From positions 1,114,637 to 1,178,636 of the forward strand of contig RPFO01000199.1 of NCBI GenBank assembly GCA_009746045.1: a stretch of 64,000 nt of DNA, written 5' to 3'. This document shows positions 44,009-55,380 of this stretch, piece after piece (positions within the stretch are counted from its first letter, which is position 1; every line of letters begins with the position of its first letter). The notes below the pieces were generated by a model that was not told the DNA's origin, made no database searches, and saw nothing but the letters and a program-made list of their open reading frames with translations. A program made the translations under genes and the position numbers. Source of the DNA: Mesostigma viride (taxonomy: Eukaryota; Streptophyta; Mesostigmatophyceae; Mesostigmatales; Mesostigmataceae).

Positions 44009-44952
44009 CAATGGGAAGGCCTACCAGTGTATGCTTCGCTGCACGGGGATGACCTACATCTGATAGCTCCCACGTCGTGGCTTAAGGAGCTGATCTCCAT
44101 CATCAAGTCCAAGTTTCCTCTGGGTAGGGAGCAATGGCAGGTGGAGAATGAGCCTCTACTGTTTGTGGGCATGGAGGCCACACTGGTGAAGAAGGGGGGG
44201 AGTGGCGTATGCTGCTGGTGGGGGGCAATGATTATCAAGAGACCCTCATTAGCAAGCTTCCTCCAGTCATCACACAGGCACTGTGTCCCATGGTAAGGGG
44301 CATGGTTGCTTGGGTGGCAGGCATTTCCAGGCCAGACCTTATGGTCATAGCCAGGTTGCCTGATGACATGCTGATGGAGCTAGGGTCGGCCAAGGTGGCT
44401 GATCAGGTCAGGGCTTCATCTGGCATTCTGTTGTCTGCAGTGGATTTATCACAACCCATTTGCATGGAGCTGTATGTGGATAGCTCAATGGACAGCAGGC
44501 AGGTTTCCAAGGTCAGGGGCAGGGCTGCAGGGCTCTTTGTGCTCAGACAGGAAGGCCTGGGGAGTTTGGTGAGCTGGTTTAGTCGCCTGCACAAACGGGT
44601 GGCTGTCAGCAGTGATGTGGCAGAATGCAGGGCTATTTGTGAAGGCATTCACACAAGCCTTTATCTGAAGGAGTCGCTTCATCAGATGACTTCTAACACT
44701 CCTTGGCCACTTCAGGTTACCACTCTTCTAAAAACAGACTCCATGGGGATGGTGCAGTTTGTGCACAGGCAGATGGCCAGAAGTAGGGACTTGGATTATC
44801 TCCTTCTTAAGGAATTGTCCTCCTTGGCCAATATTGAGCATATCCCTGGGGTTGACAATCCTGCTGATGCTTTGACCAAGCTAGTGCAGAAGGCAGCAGT
44901 GCAATACAAGGTTCTTCAGTCTCTGATGGACCCATCTCAGCAAGCTGTCTAA
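44009..44952 (+). pseudogene. pol: RT-C reverse transcriptase C-terminal part and RNase H
   Basis: The frame resumes with WEGLPVYASLHGDDLHLI. The HGDD box at 44042-44053 matches RT-A and RT-B. A frameshift in the G-run near 44195 moves it to the frame that carries RNase H: VDSSMDSRQ, AECRAICEG, KTDSMGMVQFVHRQ, GVDNPADALTKL, with a stop at 44950-44952. The order and motifs are the same as in the intact RT-B. It is a decayed copy. Confidence 0.88.
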
Positions 44953-45902
44953 GCTGGTGCCTGGTTATAGGGCATTGGAGAGCAGATTGTGTGGTAGTGT
45001 CAGCATTGTGACTGGCATAATACCTGTATTTTAGTCTGTACTAAGGCTCATGGACCATGGTACACTCACTCTGATTTTATTCAGGATACAGCCAGGTTTT
45101 GGCTGGGGTTCATGCTGTTGACTACACAAGGTTGACAGGTCCATTACAGACCATGTATTCTATTTTAAAAGAAATGTATATTTGTACATACTTCTCACAA
45201 TGGTCTGGGAACCTTCATACTTGGGTTTATAGGGCGGGGTTCGATTCCCTGGTATTATGTTTCTACAAGCTGGCCTGTTCAGGTGTTTGCCTGTTCAGAC
45301 TTCCCTAGTTCCCCAGGGCAGGATTTAATTGTTGCCTATGTGTTTCATTTTTGTCATTTGTTTGCTGTGGCAGTTTACCATCTGGCAAGTAGACGGGCGC
45401 CGTAAGACGGGCGCCAATAGACCCCTGTTGAGAGAATGACAGGCAAACTATTGTAATACGCCTTACTTTGTCAAGTGGTATTTTAATTGTCATGGATTTA
45501 TTGTACTTATATTGAATATGTACTGGGTTTTATGGGATTAGTATCTGGGATTAATGTAACTCACCGCCAGAAGGTCATTGTACTGGAGGCTCTACCGAGG
45601 TGATGGGATTAATTCCTGGAGAAGACCTCATAGAATTAACCTGTATGTATTTAATTTTGTGTGTTCCTAATATCTGGTGGTACTCTGTAATGCCACTTCC
45701 ATAGGTTTTTATCCATTTCTCATGGAATGGTTTTCCCTGTGGCAGATCTGTTTCTTTTCCAGTTCCTTAAAAGAAAAGGCTGGGGAATGGCAATGGCCAT
45801 TAAAGACATCTGTTCAAGCTTCAAGCTGGAGTGAAGGACATTTCAAGCTACTTCAAGGGTCCCTAGCAGGGGATGTGATCCCTAAAGAAAAGAAGGGATT
45901 GG
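44953..45902 (+). other. RT-C 3' noncoding module
   Basis: 950 bp between pol stop and LTR. It has the T-arm-like hairpin at 45235-45251, paired GGGCGCC motifs at 45395-45401 and 45409-45415, a TGTAATACG motif near 45455, and the purine tract AAAGAAAAGAAGGGATTGG before the LTR, in the same order as RT-A and RT-B. Confidence 0.7.
45235..45251 (+). promoter_or_regulatory. tRNA T-arm-like hairpin in RT-C
   Basis: CGGGG-TTCGATT-CCCTG gives a 5-bp stem with one G-T pair and a 7-nt loop. Loop and geometry are shared with RT-A and RT-B while the stem bases differ. Confidence 0.55.
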
Positions 45903-46487
45903 AGTTAACGTAAAGAATTTACGTTAGATGGATAGAGATTGTTACGCTCTTTCCAGCGGCACCTTGAACGCCTCATTTGGTTAAGGAACGTAAAAGTTAT
46001 GACGTTTCCTAGGCTGTGCCGACAGTACCCGGCGCGCCACTGTGGGCGCGTACGGACACAGGATGTACAAGTGTCACTTTGATAGTCCGCAGGACGTTGA
46101 CAGGACTTGTACAGGACTTGATGGTCAATTGATAGGTAGGCGCGCTGTAGCGCGCCAGGACCTATGAGACAATTGATGCTGAGTAGTGTACGGATAGGTC
46201 CACAGGACTAGCCGTATGGACAATTGATAGATCTGCGCGCCAAAGGCGTGCCAGAGTCTGTGTAATCAATTGATTGACAGTTCAGCTGTGACAGTGCAGC
46301 TGAATACTTGGACGCGTCCCTAGCAACCTATATGTGTGACTTGGTAGCACCGGGACGCTAGTTCTTGCGTGCACGTTCTCTTGGCACTGCGACCCTGTCG
46401 TCTGTGCTGCGTGCAGTCTTGGAAGTGACGTGACTTACGTCTGTGTTCCTTATTCTTAATAAAGGCAACATTCCTGCAAGAACCATG
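45903..46487 (+). repeat. RT-C 3' LTR
   Basis: It begins AGTTAACGTAAAGAATTTACG, again AGTTA after a purine tract, with a palindrome AACGTAAA/TTTACGTT at the tip. It ends near an AATAAA at about 46460. The right border with the LINE lies between 46480 and 46509 and is not exact. Confidence 0.65.
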
Positions 46488-46508
46488 GCGGAATTCAGGG
46501 CAACTCTC

Positions 46509-48037
46509 TCACAACTCCTCCGCATGTGCGGCAGTATATGCTTGAGTAAGCCGTTCCTGGTACGGGTACAGGTCCTCCCCGCGGCGGCGGGCCTGCGCTA
46601 GCGCCAGCCGGGCGGCAACCACCCGGGCGTCGCGCAGGTAGAGCGGGGCTGGTCGGGCGCGGGGTTGCTCGGGGAGAAGCTTAGAGCCAAGCTCTACCGA
46701 TCGCATGAACAGATCGTAGGGTGGCGTGAGATCTACACCGCGATCTGCGTCCAGGTACATCAAAGGTTGCGCGTCCACGAAGGCAGACCTGATTGCATCG
46801 CGGCGTATCTCATCCGCTGACCACTTCTCCCTGCGCCCACGGACGGGGCGTAAGCAGGTCCAGTCAGGGCGGGGCCGGGGGCGGCGGCGCGCAGGGGCCT
46901 GAAGACGTAGGCGCAAGGTTGCGGTGACCATGCGGTGATCCGATGCGACACTGGGGGTGGTCAGCGTACGGGCATCGATGACGGAAGAGCGCCATGCGCA
47001 GCACTTGCGCACAAGTATGTAGTCCAAGCATACACATCGCGGCCGAGGGAGCATCGAGCCAGCCGCCCTGCGCATGCATGGGCCCACAAAGGTCACTAGT
47101 GCATCAGGCGGTTTAGCAAACAGCGTATTGGCAGCAGTCAAGTCCCCCTCAGTGAGCAGTTGCTCAAGTAGGGGGGTGTTGGCATTGCTATCGGTTAGGC
47201 GCGGCGCATACATGCAGCCCCCGCGGCCCACGGGCAGGGTCGCGTTGGCATCCACCAAGATGGCAACGATGTATTGACATGGGATCTGTTTCTCTATGTC
47301 GAGCAACTGCATGGTTGAAGAACGCTGCGTGGTCCTCGGCCGGGTGCCCAGCATGTGGGGCATATCCGACAATTACCGAGAGCATAATGGGGGTCCGTCC
47401 TTCAAGGGAGCGGAAAGTGCACTGAAGGATCCGATTCGAGCAAAGTTTGTGGTCCACGAGCTGGGCGGCAGCGGTGGGGGAGCACAGCAGGCCCACTCCT
47501 TTCTGACCCGGTGCATGCGCCGGGCCGCACAGCAGTTGCCATTGTAGTGCGAGGGTGACACGCTGAACGGGGCCCTCAATTCAAGGAGCGTCGGTGCTCT
47601 TGGACCCCAAGCACATCAATGCCATATAGGCGGCAGTAGTGGACAAGCTCGTTGGCCCGCGGGGGGGCATCTCCCCCGGGCAGGGTGCGGACATTGTAGG
47701 TAGCGATGCGCAGCGAGTGGTGCCGGCGTAATGGTCCAGCAGGGGGCGCCGGGGACCCGCGGTGTCGGCAGGGGGTAATTGGGGGGAGGCTGGCGGGGAC
47801 GTGTGTGCGGCGTGAGCTAGATAACATAATACTTTTCAACGCGCATAGGGCACCCTCCAGGCGGGCGGCGCGACTTGCTCGCCTGGTCTTGGGGTCAAAG
47901 AATGCAGCATACCGTTGGGAGTGCCGGGTTGCGAAAGCCAGCAGGCGCTCCTTGTTGCGAAGTTGGCGATGAAGGTCGCGGCTTTGACTCTGTTGCGTCG
48001 TCCGTGAGATTGGACTATCCAAGACACGCTCGGCCAT
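46509..48037 (-). pseudogene. LINE ORF2 N-terminus: APE-type endonuclease, frameshifted
   Basis: The start of the endonuclease fold, LRIATYNVRTLPGG to LGVQEH, lies around 47675-47590. A frame change leads to IVGYAPHAG (around 47370), and a further change leads to LVDANATLPVG, CLDYILVRK and the catalytic SVASDHRMV near 46940. The order matches endonuclease/exonuclease/phosphatase domains of LINEs, which nick target DNA for target-primed reverse transcription. The frame ends at 46509, without RT. At least two frameshifts make it non-functional. Confidence 0.8.
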
Positions 48038-48067
48038 CGGACGACGGGTGTGGGGGGTGGGTTCTAG

Positions 48068-49371
48068 CTAACCCCCCGGTAGCTGCTCGCGGTGTGAGGG
48101 GGCGGGGAGGGCCTGCTCCCTACCCCCCCGCGCGTCTCCCCTCGGCGTGGTAACCTCCCGCGAGGTAACCTCCATGTGCCATCCATGCGTCGTCATCCAC
48201 CGCAGCCGCACCTTCTTTGTGCGGTCAGCGAGGGCCTTCTTCGCGTCCTCTTGTGCCAGCCGGTCCCTGCGGGCGCGAAGCTGCGCCGGGGTCAGATCGT
48301 CGTCGAGACTCCAACCCAGCTTGGTGCGGTGTTGGAGAATATAGTGCTTGCCGATGGGGCGCGTAAGCACGAGCGCCACCGGCGCATCCGCGCGCCCCGG
48401 TAGGCGGCGGACGGTGTCAATTGTGACACTGTCCTCTAGGCGGAAGTTGGTGATGAGTTCCTTCTCCACCTTGAGGCGGAGGCTCAGCCCCGTCTCCCGG
48501 GGGAGGGCCGCCACATTACGAATAATTATGGTGCGGCCGCGCCGCTCTTTACTGTCCCGGTCGGCGAAGGTCCTAGAGACCGCCTGAGCAGTGCTAGTGG
48601 CTATTTCTTGGATGGCTGTGCTGGCCATAGTCGCATAGGACGGGGCCACCTTCGCCACCTGCGCCTCCACGTTGTCCGCTAAATTGCCGGCCACCTGCGC
48701 CGCTAGGGTGCCGGCAACCGCCTCCGTCAGCGTGCCGGCGACCTGGGCCGCCACCTTGTCCGCCACGTAACTTGTCCTCGATCGCCGCAGCCAAGTGGCC
48801 TGCGAGATCAGAATTTATCAGCTCCGTGGCAAGCTTCTGCGCCACCGTACTGGCAAGGGCTGCTCAGTGCTGCTGCAGATCCGGATACTGGCAGCAGTTC
48901 CGAATTTCCCAGCAGCGTCGTCGTGGCAACGACGCGCAACTCACTTTTCTTGAGTGAGGTCAAGTCCTTGGGGTCGGTAACCGGGGTAATGGCGGTGAGC
49001 CCAGGCGGTGGCTGAGGCCAGAGTAGGGGCCGGCCTTGTTGCATAATCTCGGTGAGCAGAGCCACGAGGTCCAGCGTAGACAAGGTCAGAAGGGTTTGCA
49101 CATTAGCTGTGCCGTTAGCAAATGCCGCAGCGTCGAAGGGTGCATTGCGGACTTCAGTAGCGGTGTGCCCCGAGTCGGCAGGGGCTGCGACGAACAGGGC
49201 CCGGGCCGTGCCAGTGTGGCCACGGGGGGATTTAGGCCCATGTTTCTCGGCGGCAGACTCCATAGCCTAAGAGTTGCCTGTGCCTTCTCCTATGGCTGGC
49301 GCCTGCGGGGCGTCGCCTGCACGGGCGGCAGCAGGCGGTAATTCCTTGCGCCCTGATTTCTTGGTAACCAT
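48068..49371 (-). pseudogene. LINE ORF1 (RNA-binding-type protein), broken
   Basis: A start MVTKKSGRKELPP near 49371 is followed by a stop, and by a second frame from 49263 (MESAAEKHGPKSPRG) that stops at 48808. A third frame at 48766-48068 carries a coiled Ala/Val-rich region with repeated VAGTL-type units, then RTIIIRNVAALPRETG, KVEKELITNF and LGWSLDDDLTPAQLRARRD. The last part resembles the RRM-like and C-terminal domains of L1-type ORF1 proteins. Related C-terminal fragments occur at 50560-50750 and 58500-58780. Confidence 0.65.
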
Positions 49372-49504
49372 CTTCAAGACCGAGCTCGGTCGATGTGGCG
49401 TGGAATGGCGAGTCGGTCGTGACAAATCCGACCTAATTCGGTGACCAAACGTGGTAGTTATCGTCGTATACGTCCGCCATAGCATGTCAATTTTGAATCT
49501 CGAA

Positions 49505-50105
49505 GTACTATGCTAAGTAAAGTAAGTAAGTCAGTACTTGCGTGTCATGCGCATGAGCATGCCACGGAGTCACTAAGCAAATCTCATTAGAAAAGTGATT
49601 ACACGAAAGTTATAAATATCGTCTGCATCATGCCCCAACCATATAGTCACTAGAGGGGAATATAATCCTCATCTGAGCTGTCATCTACTGTAACATGGCA
49701 GACGAGGCGGTAGTGTAGCGGCTATATCCTCAGGGGCAATAATCTCCACCTGCGGACTTCTACTGTCCTGCATGCTATACACCAGCGGGCCGCGGGGCTA
49801 GTGGGGATAGAACAGGAGCATGCCCCACAGGAATGTGCTTATCGCAGACGGCAGCCCATTTCTCCTTGTCTATCATGCATGCGGGCACGGAGTACATATA
49901 ATCCCAGAAGCCCTGCATCCTCAAGCAATTGTGTCACATAGGTCCGGGTCGCGCCGCGTCGGTGCAGGGCACGCGCAAGTTTGCCAGTGGGTTGCGACGG
50001 CACAAGGGGACCCTGCCATAGGAGGTGGTGTCTACCTGGGTTGGCCAGTCCTAAGCCTGCCCGCAGGGCCCACATCGGTATATTCACCTGGTCTGTGCGG
50101 GCAAG
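49505..50105 (-). mobile_element. LINE 3' fragment (ORF2 C-terminus, 3'-UTR, TTAC tail)
   Basis: On the minus strand it encodes WALRAGLGLANPGRHHLLWQ and GATRTYVTQLLEDAGLLGLY, the usual C-terminal pattern of LINE ORF2. The UTR and a CTTA/TTAC tail at 49505-49535 follow. Confidence 0.75.
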
Positions 50106-50124
50106 ATGGCCGGCAAAGAAGCTA

Positions 50125-51190
50125 AGTATAAGTAAGTAAGCACTTGCGTGTCATGCGCATGGAGTGCTGTGCTCATCATCTCATTAGAAAAACATTGCCG
50201 CCGTCTCCTCTTTGCCGGCCATCTTGCCCGGCCCGCACAGACCAGTTGAATACCGCGGTATGTGGGCCCTGCGGGCGCGGGCTTAATAGGACTGCTGGCC
50301 AACCAGGTAGACACCTCCTCCTATGGCAGGGTCCCTTTGTCCCGTCGGCCGTCGCAACCGACTGGCAAACTTGCGCGCGCCCCGCACCATGCAACGCGGC
50401 GCGACCCGGACCTATGTGACACAATTGCTTTAGGATGCAGGGCTTCCTCAACCGGAGGATGCACCGCCTTCCCCACTCACGGGACAAGGCGGCTCCCCCA
50501 CCAGTCCTGCTCACCTTCCCCTCGATCCCGTAAGGACAAGCAGCGGTTCCTCTCTCGTCGCAAGCGGTTACACGACCTCACCTGGACGCTGGACGACGAC
50601 CTGACCCCCGCTCAGCAGCAGCAGCGACGTGACCTGTGGCCTGAATACCTCCGCCACAAGCAGGACCCCCAGAAAGCCCAAGGTGTACTGGAGGGGCGGG
50701 GACCTGATGATCAACCACAAGATGTGGACGCCCCCAGCGGGCTAGAATAGCTTGTAGCCCTAGCTTGACTTCATTGGTAGTCACTGCCGCCATGGCAGCC
50801 ATGCATAGAATGTTTGCCTAGCTGTGCCACCATACCTAGTCACGTGCACCGCTAACGCACGGTACACAACCAGAAATAGCCTTATTAGCTTACATGTAGT
50901 CCTTGTACAGCCATGCTACGTCCTGGCTTCGATCAGATTACTTGCCCACGCTCCTTGGTATGATATGCTCACATGGGTCTTATTATTGCACCCACAGATT
51001 GACGGATCGTTAGCGTGTCCGTTTAGCTAGCGCGCCCGAATGCAGCTGTGGCATGCCTTTGGCATGAAGGAGACTGGGGGTCTCTGCCCTTTCTCCTGTT
51101 GTGCACACACAGGGATCAAAAGCATATTTCGGTGCTCCGTGACTTTCCAACGGGAAGCACGTGTTTAATTAATTAATTAATTAATTAATG
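50125..51190 (+). mobile_element. Chimeric LINE fragment
   Basis: A minus-strand 3' tail piece (50125-50195) is joined to plus-strand ORF2 C-terminal sequence (50210-50440). An ORF1 C-terminal piece follows (50560-50750, LTWTLDDDLTPAQ), and then the LINE 3'-UTR ending in TTAATTAA repeats (50915-51190). Pieces that lie far apart in a full LINE are juxtaposed. Confidence 0.65.
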
Positions 51191-51577
51191 CAGGGCTTCT
51201 GGGATTATCTGCACTCCGCGCCGGTGCTCTTGGACCCCAAGCACAACAATGCCACATAGGCGGCAGTAGTGGACAAGCTCGTTGGAAATGCAGGGCTTCT
51301 GGGACTATCCGTACTCCGCGCCCGCATGATTGACAAGGAGAAATGGGCTGCCATCTGCGATAAGCACCTTCCTGAGGGGTATGCTCCTGTTTTCTCCCCA
51401 CGGGCCCCGCGGCCCGGTGCTAGCCAGGGTAGAAGTCCGCAGGTGGAGGTTATTGGCCCTGAGGATAGCCGCTACACTACCGCCTCGTCTGCCATTACAG
51501 TAGAGGACAGCCCGGATGAGGATGACATCCCCATCTAGTGCTTAATGGTTGGGGAATGATGCAGACGATATTGTGTT

Positions 51578-52239
51578 ATGGTCACTATTACCGCGCGCCG
51601 CCTGATCGAGGAAGTGGGCCGCCTGGCCCCCGGCTTCTTGCCATTGCTATTGATCTTCGTGGATTACACCAAGGCATTCGATACGGTTATATGGGACGCC
51701 CTGTGGGTGGTCCTTCACCTGTTCCGTGTCCCATCGTACATCGTTGAGATCATCCGCCAGTTCTATGAAGGGTCCCAAGCCCAGGTCCGTACCGCCGACG
51801 GCGTCACTCCGGCGTTCCCCCTGCACACCGGGGTGTGGCAGGGCTGCGTGCTCTCCCCATATCTATTCATCATTATGGTGGACTATATTATGCGGCGTGC
51901 ACAAGCCCGCTTCGCCTGGGTGGAGGGGCGCCCGCCGGGGATCGAGGTCACGGAGTACGCCAGCTACGGCGGGGTTGACCCACCCTACAGACTGAGCCAC
52001 CTGATCTACGCTGACGACACGACGCTTGTGGAACCCCCGGAGTCGGCGCATCTCTGGCTAGACAGCTTATCACTGGAAGCGCGGGCGGTGGGGCTTATGA
52101 TCAGCAAGAAAACGGAGGTCATGGCCATCGGCTTCCCTGCTGGGATAGCCCCACCCACCCTCCTCTTGCTGGACGGCAGCCCCGTCGCCCCGGCGACTCG
52201 CTTCAAGCTTCTTGGCAGCTGGCTTCCCTCCACCATCAA
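51578..52239 (+). pseudogene. LINE reverse transcriptase domain
   Basis: Clear non-LTR RT motifs appear in order: FVDYTKAFDTV, GVWQGCVLSPYLF and the catalytic LIYADDTTLV (YADD), then VGLMISKKTEVM and LLGSWLPST. The frame opens without an N-terminal RT region and is cut at 52239 by a terminal-inverted-repeat element. The downstream portion resumes with VMTADDINTRIGQAW at 53016. The function by family is target-primed reverse transcription. Confidence 0.88.
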
Positions 52240-53015
52240 GTTTCGTTTAAGTGGCCAGCCGGAGCGGCTGCTTAGGTTTTAGCGGGCAAGTGTTCGAAGC
52301 GCGTCATTGGTGAATTACTCGGGAACTTGGGTTTCCCCGCGAAACTCCAACCGCACGTGCAGATTTCCAAATCTCAAGTAAAGTTCGGCGCAACTTTCTG
52401 AACGGGGGCAGTTGACGAGCAGCATTCCTCCGGGCGAATGAATTGCGTTCCATACTTGCGCAAAATTTTGAAAGGTAGCTTGCGTGCAGCCCTACTAAAA
52501 TTTGCGCGGACGTTCAGATTTCCAAATCTCAAGTAAATTTCGGCGGAACTTTCTGAACGGGGGTAGTTGGCGGGCAGCGTTCCTCCAGACGAATGAAATG
52601 CGTTCCATACTAGCGCAAAATTTTGAAAGGTAGCTTGCGTGCAGCCCTACTAAAATTTGCGCGAAGTGTGGGACTGAAAATTCGTAACGGAAACTTTTTG
52701 GTAGTTGCCGTCACTTCCTCTTGTGCAAACGTGTGGGAGTGAAAATTTGTAACGGAAACTTTTTGGTAGTTGCCGTCACTTCATTTTGCGCGAGTGTTGG
52801 GCTGAAAATTCGTCACGGAAACTTTTTGGTAGTTGCCGTCACTTCCTTTGGTTCGACTGAAAATTCGCTGAAATTCGCTGAATTCGTACCGTAGCCTAAT
52901 TTTTAGTACCTCGAAGTGACGGGGCACCTAAAAATTTGCCCACAAGTACACTTGGCAGCGCGCTCACTGGGAAAAATTGTACAGCCGCTCCGGCGGGCCA
53001 CTTGAACGAATTGTA
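52240..53015. mobile_element. Small DNA transposon (MITE-like) inside the LINE RT
   Basis: The ends are inverted copies of TTCGTTYAAGTGGCC.GCC (extending through GGAGCGGCTG). Inside are two tandem copies of about 150 bp (from 52356 and 52508) and three of about 66 bp (from about 52666), the latter including CGGAAACTTTTTGGTAGTTG. Its removal reconnects the LINE RT frame. The exact TSD is not clear. Confidence 0.65.
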
Positions 53016-53348
53016 ATGACGGCCGACGACATCAACACCCGCATTGGCCAGGCCTGGGCAGCCCTCCGCCGCCTCGACAGGTTCTGGACCTGTCGCTACC
53101 TGAGTGAGCGACGCAAGCGCATTCTGTTCAAGGCCCTTGTCCTCAGCATCCTCCTTTATGGCTGCGAGGCGTGGACCCTGGACCAGGCGCTGAGCCAGCA
53201 GCTTGACGGCACCGTCACTCGAATGCTTCGTCATATCCTCGGCGTCCGCTACCAAGAACGCCGCACCCGGGCCGAGCTCTACTGCGAGCTCCCATCTTTT
53301 AGCAAGTTTGTCTGTGACGTGGCTGGCTTGCTGCAGCGCGTGGCCCAC

Positions 53349-53353
<5 letters not shown>
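53016..53353 (+). pseudogene. LINE ORF2 region after RT
   Basis: The frame IGQAWAALRRLDRFW, LSERRKRILFKALVLSILLYGCEAW and LDGTVTRMLRHILGVRY is the standard post-RT region of LINE ORF2. It ends in the (GTAA)n tail rather than in the C-terminal domain, so it is 3'-truncated or recombined. Confidence 0.8.
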
Positions 53354-53380
<27 letters not shown>

Positions 53381-53408
53381 GAGTAAGTAAGTAAGTAAGT
53401 AAGTAAGT
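53350..53408. repeat. (GTAA)n tail
   Basis: About 14 GTAA/AAGT units. The same motif marks LINE ends at 49505-49530, 50130, 59135-59170 and 60058. Confidence 0.9.
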
Positions 53409-53413
53409 GTGGC

Positions 53414-53785
53414 GTGCTCCTGAAGAAGCTTGAGGCCATCACCGCCCACACCGAGGCCCTGGCCACACAGGTCCCCAAGATAGCGGAGCAGACGGCCACC
53501 ATTGCATCCCAGCCACCCCGGCAGGATGCTGGCGACCTCCCGCCGCTCTCCTACGCGGACCTGCTGCGGTCAGCGACCGCCTCCACCACCGACGCCATCG
53601 CTACAAAGCTCCAGGAGCTGGAGGACCACCGCCAGGCCCAGCAACGGGAGGTCACCGACCGCGCTCGCCGCGAGTGCCGAGTGGTGCTACGTCGCTTCCC
53701 CCAGAAGCCAGGTGAGACGTCAACCTCTCTTGCTGACGAGCTCAAGAACCAGCCTCTTACCCTCATGGGCCTGGTAGACCTGTGA
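53414..53785 (+). pseudogene. LINE ORF1 fragment
   Basis: A frame with KKLEAITAHTEALATQ, SYADLLRSATASTTDAIA and ECRVVLRRFPQKPG, similar in arrangement to the ORF1 at 48068-48766 (coil region, then RNA-binding part). It continues after CACTA-4 at 58458. Confidence 0.6.
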
Positions 53786-53829
53786 GGTAGAACTGCGTGG
53801 GTGCCACCGCCTTCCCCACACTAGGAAGT

Positions 53830-54190
53830 CGGAAAAAATTCGTCCTGAGATCTCTTGAGATTCTCCTGAGTTTTTTTTTGACAAATCTTGAGAAATCCTG
53901 AGAAATCCTGAGATGTCCTGAGAATATCTTGAGATTGTCCTGAGATTAATCCTGAGTTTTCCTGAGATTGTCCTGAGATAATCCTGATATTTCGTCTTCA
54001 CAAAATCTGGTAAGTGCACACCTCGGGTCCTGAGATTCTGGTGAAAAACTCAGGACAAAATCTCAGGACAATCTCAGGACAAAATCTCAGGACAATCTCA
54101 GGACAAAAAAACGAGTAGAATCTCAAGAAAATCTCAGGACAATCTCAGGACAAAAAAACGAGTAGAATCTCAAGAAAATCAAGAACATGC
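53830..54190. repeat. CACTA-4 left subterminal repeats
   Basis: Repeated TCCTGAGA and ATCTCAGGACA units. The corresponding right block is 58035-58450. Confidence 0.75.
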
Positions 54191-54769
54191 ACAGGCGAAT
54201 TCTCCAGCCATTCTGGGACAAAAAAATGGTGTTATCAGGGACCGTCAGAAATACGACAATGCAAGATGATTACAATAGGGGCATGACTCACAATCAGTGC
54301 ATTTATTACATTGATAAATATTATTTAAAAAATCTTTTATTCATAGGCAAAAAATAAATCACAACAAAAAGAGGATTGCTTCTTCATCGTTTGGCAGATC
54401 TTGTAGATCATTTGGTTCTTCATATACTCTGCCAAACTGTGCTTCGTTGCACATTTACCTGCACGCATAAACCAGGAAGGGGGAAAAACAGCATTAAACA
54501 GGACCATGATTAGAAACGCTGGGCTGCAGCATGTGCACATGTACACCTAACCAGACCAAAGGCATAGCAAACAACATCATGCTCGGCATAAAAAAAGATA
54601 CTTCTGACTGGTACAAAACATTGAAAGGGTGACCCAAGTGAAAGCCTAGCACCGCCATTATTGAGATGTGCAAGACCAAGAAACCACGACATTGCATATG
54701 ACCGATGCATTGAAAAAGGGAAAACACGTTTATTAACTGTGAAGCTCCAGGGTAACTAGACTAAATTTC

Positions 54770-55380
54770 TTCAGGGCAAGGGACTAATTGAATTCAGCAA
54801 GCAAGCGTACATGCGCGCAAGGACGAGAGTGGCTAAATAAGGAAGCAAGGGCCTAACAAAGGAAGCAAGGGACTGATTAGATTCAGCAAGCAAGCAATTG
54901 CAAGCATGCAAGGAAGAGGGGCTAACAAAGGAAGCAAGGGCCTAACAAAGGAATCAGGGGACTGATTCCATTCAGCAAGTGGTCAAGCATGCAGGGAAGG
55001 AACGGCCTAACCAAGTAGGCAAGGTCATATCAAAGGAAGCAAGGCATTAATTAAATTCAGCAAGCATGCGAGGAAGAGTGGCTTACAAAGGAAGCATGGG
55101 ACTAAGAAAGGAAGCAAGGGACTAATTACATTCAGGAAGCACGCATGCAAGGAAGCAAGGGAATAAAGCAAGGAACTAATCAAATTCAGCAAGCGGCTAA
55201 ACAACCAAGCAAGGGCCTAATCAAGGAAGAAAGCAACCACGCAAAGAAGCAAGCAAGCACGCAAAGACGGAAACAAGCATGCAAGGAAGCAAGGGGTTTA
55301 TCGAACTCAGCAAGCAAGCATGCAAGGAAGCAAGGAGCAAGTGAGGGACCAAGGGACTAATCAACTTTATGACACTTACC
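54770..55380. repeat. Degenerate repeats in CACTA-4
   Basis: Many imperfect copies of AAGGAAGCAAGGGACTAATT and CAGCAAGCAAGCATGCAAGG. No coding signal. Confidence 0.75.

Larger units (their letters stand above)
29445..46487 (+). mobile_element. Copia-like LTR retrotransposon RT-C, 3' part, multiply interrupted
   Basis: The segments 29445-29776, 31666-31850, 33596-34130 and 44009-44952 join in order to a protease-like - RT - RNase H polyprotein homologous to RT-A and RT-B. A 3' noncoding module and an LTR starting at 45903 follow. Three DNA transposons separate the segments and RT-A abuts the left end. Its several frameshifts and divergence mark it as the oldest of the three. Confidence 0.85.
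46488..49500 (-). mobile_element. LINE copy with ORF1 and APE endonuclease, truncated
   Basis: On the minus strand, ORF1 pieces (49371-48068) precede an endonuclease frame (48037-46509). The RT part is missing from this copy. Several frameshifts interrupt both genes. GC content is clearly higher than in the neighbouring CACTA-3 and RT-C. Confidence 0.8.
51191..53410 (+). mobile_element. LINE copy with RT domain and (GTAA)n tail, rearranged
   Basis: ORF2 C-terminal/UTR sequence (51191-51577) comes before the RT (51578-52239). A small DNA transposon interrupts the RT, whose C-terminal part is 53016-53353, directly followed by (GTAA)n. The segment 51218-51283 is an inverted piece of the endonuclease start (compare 47590-47652). 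Confidence 0.7.
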
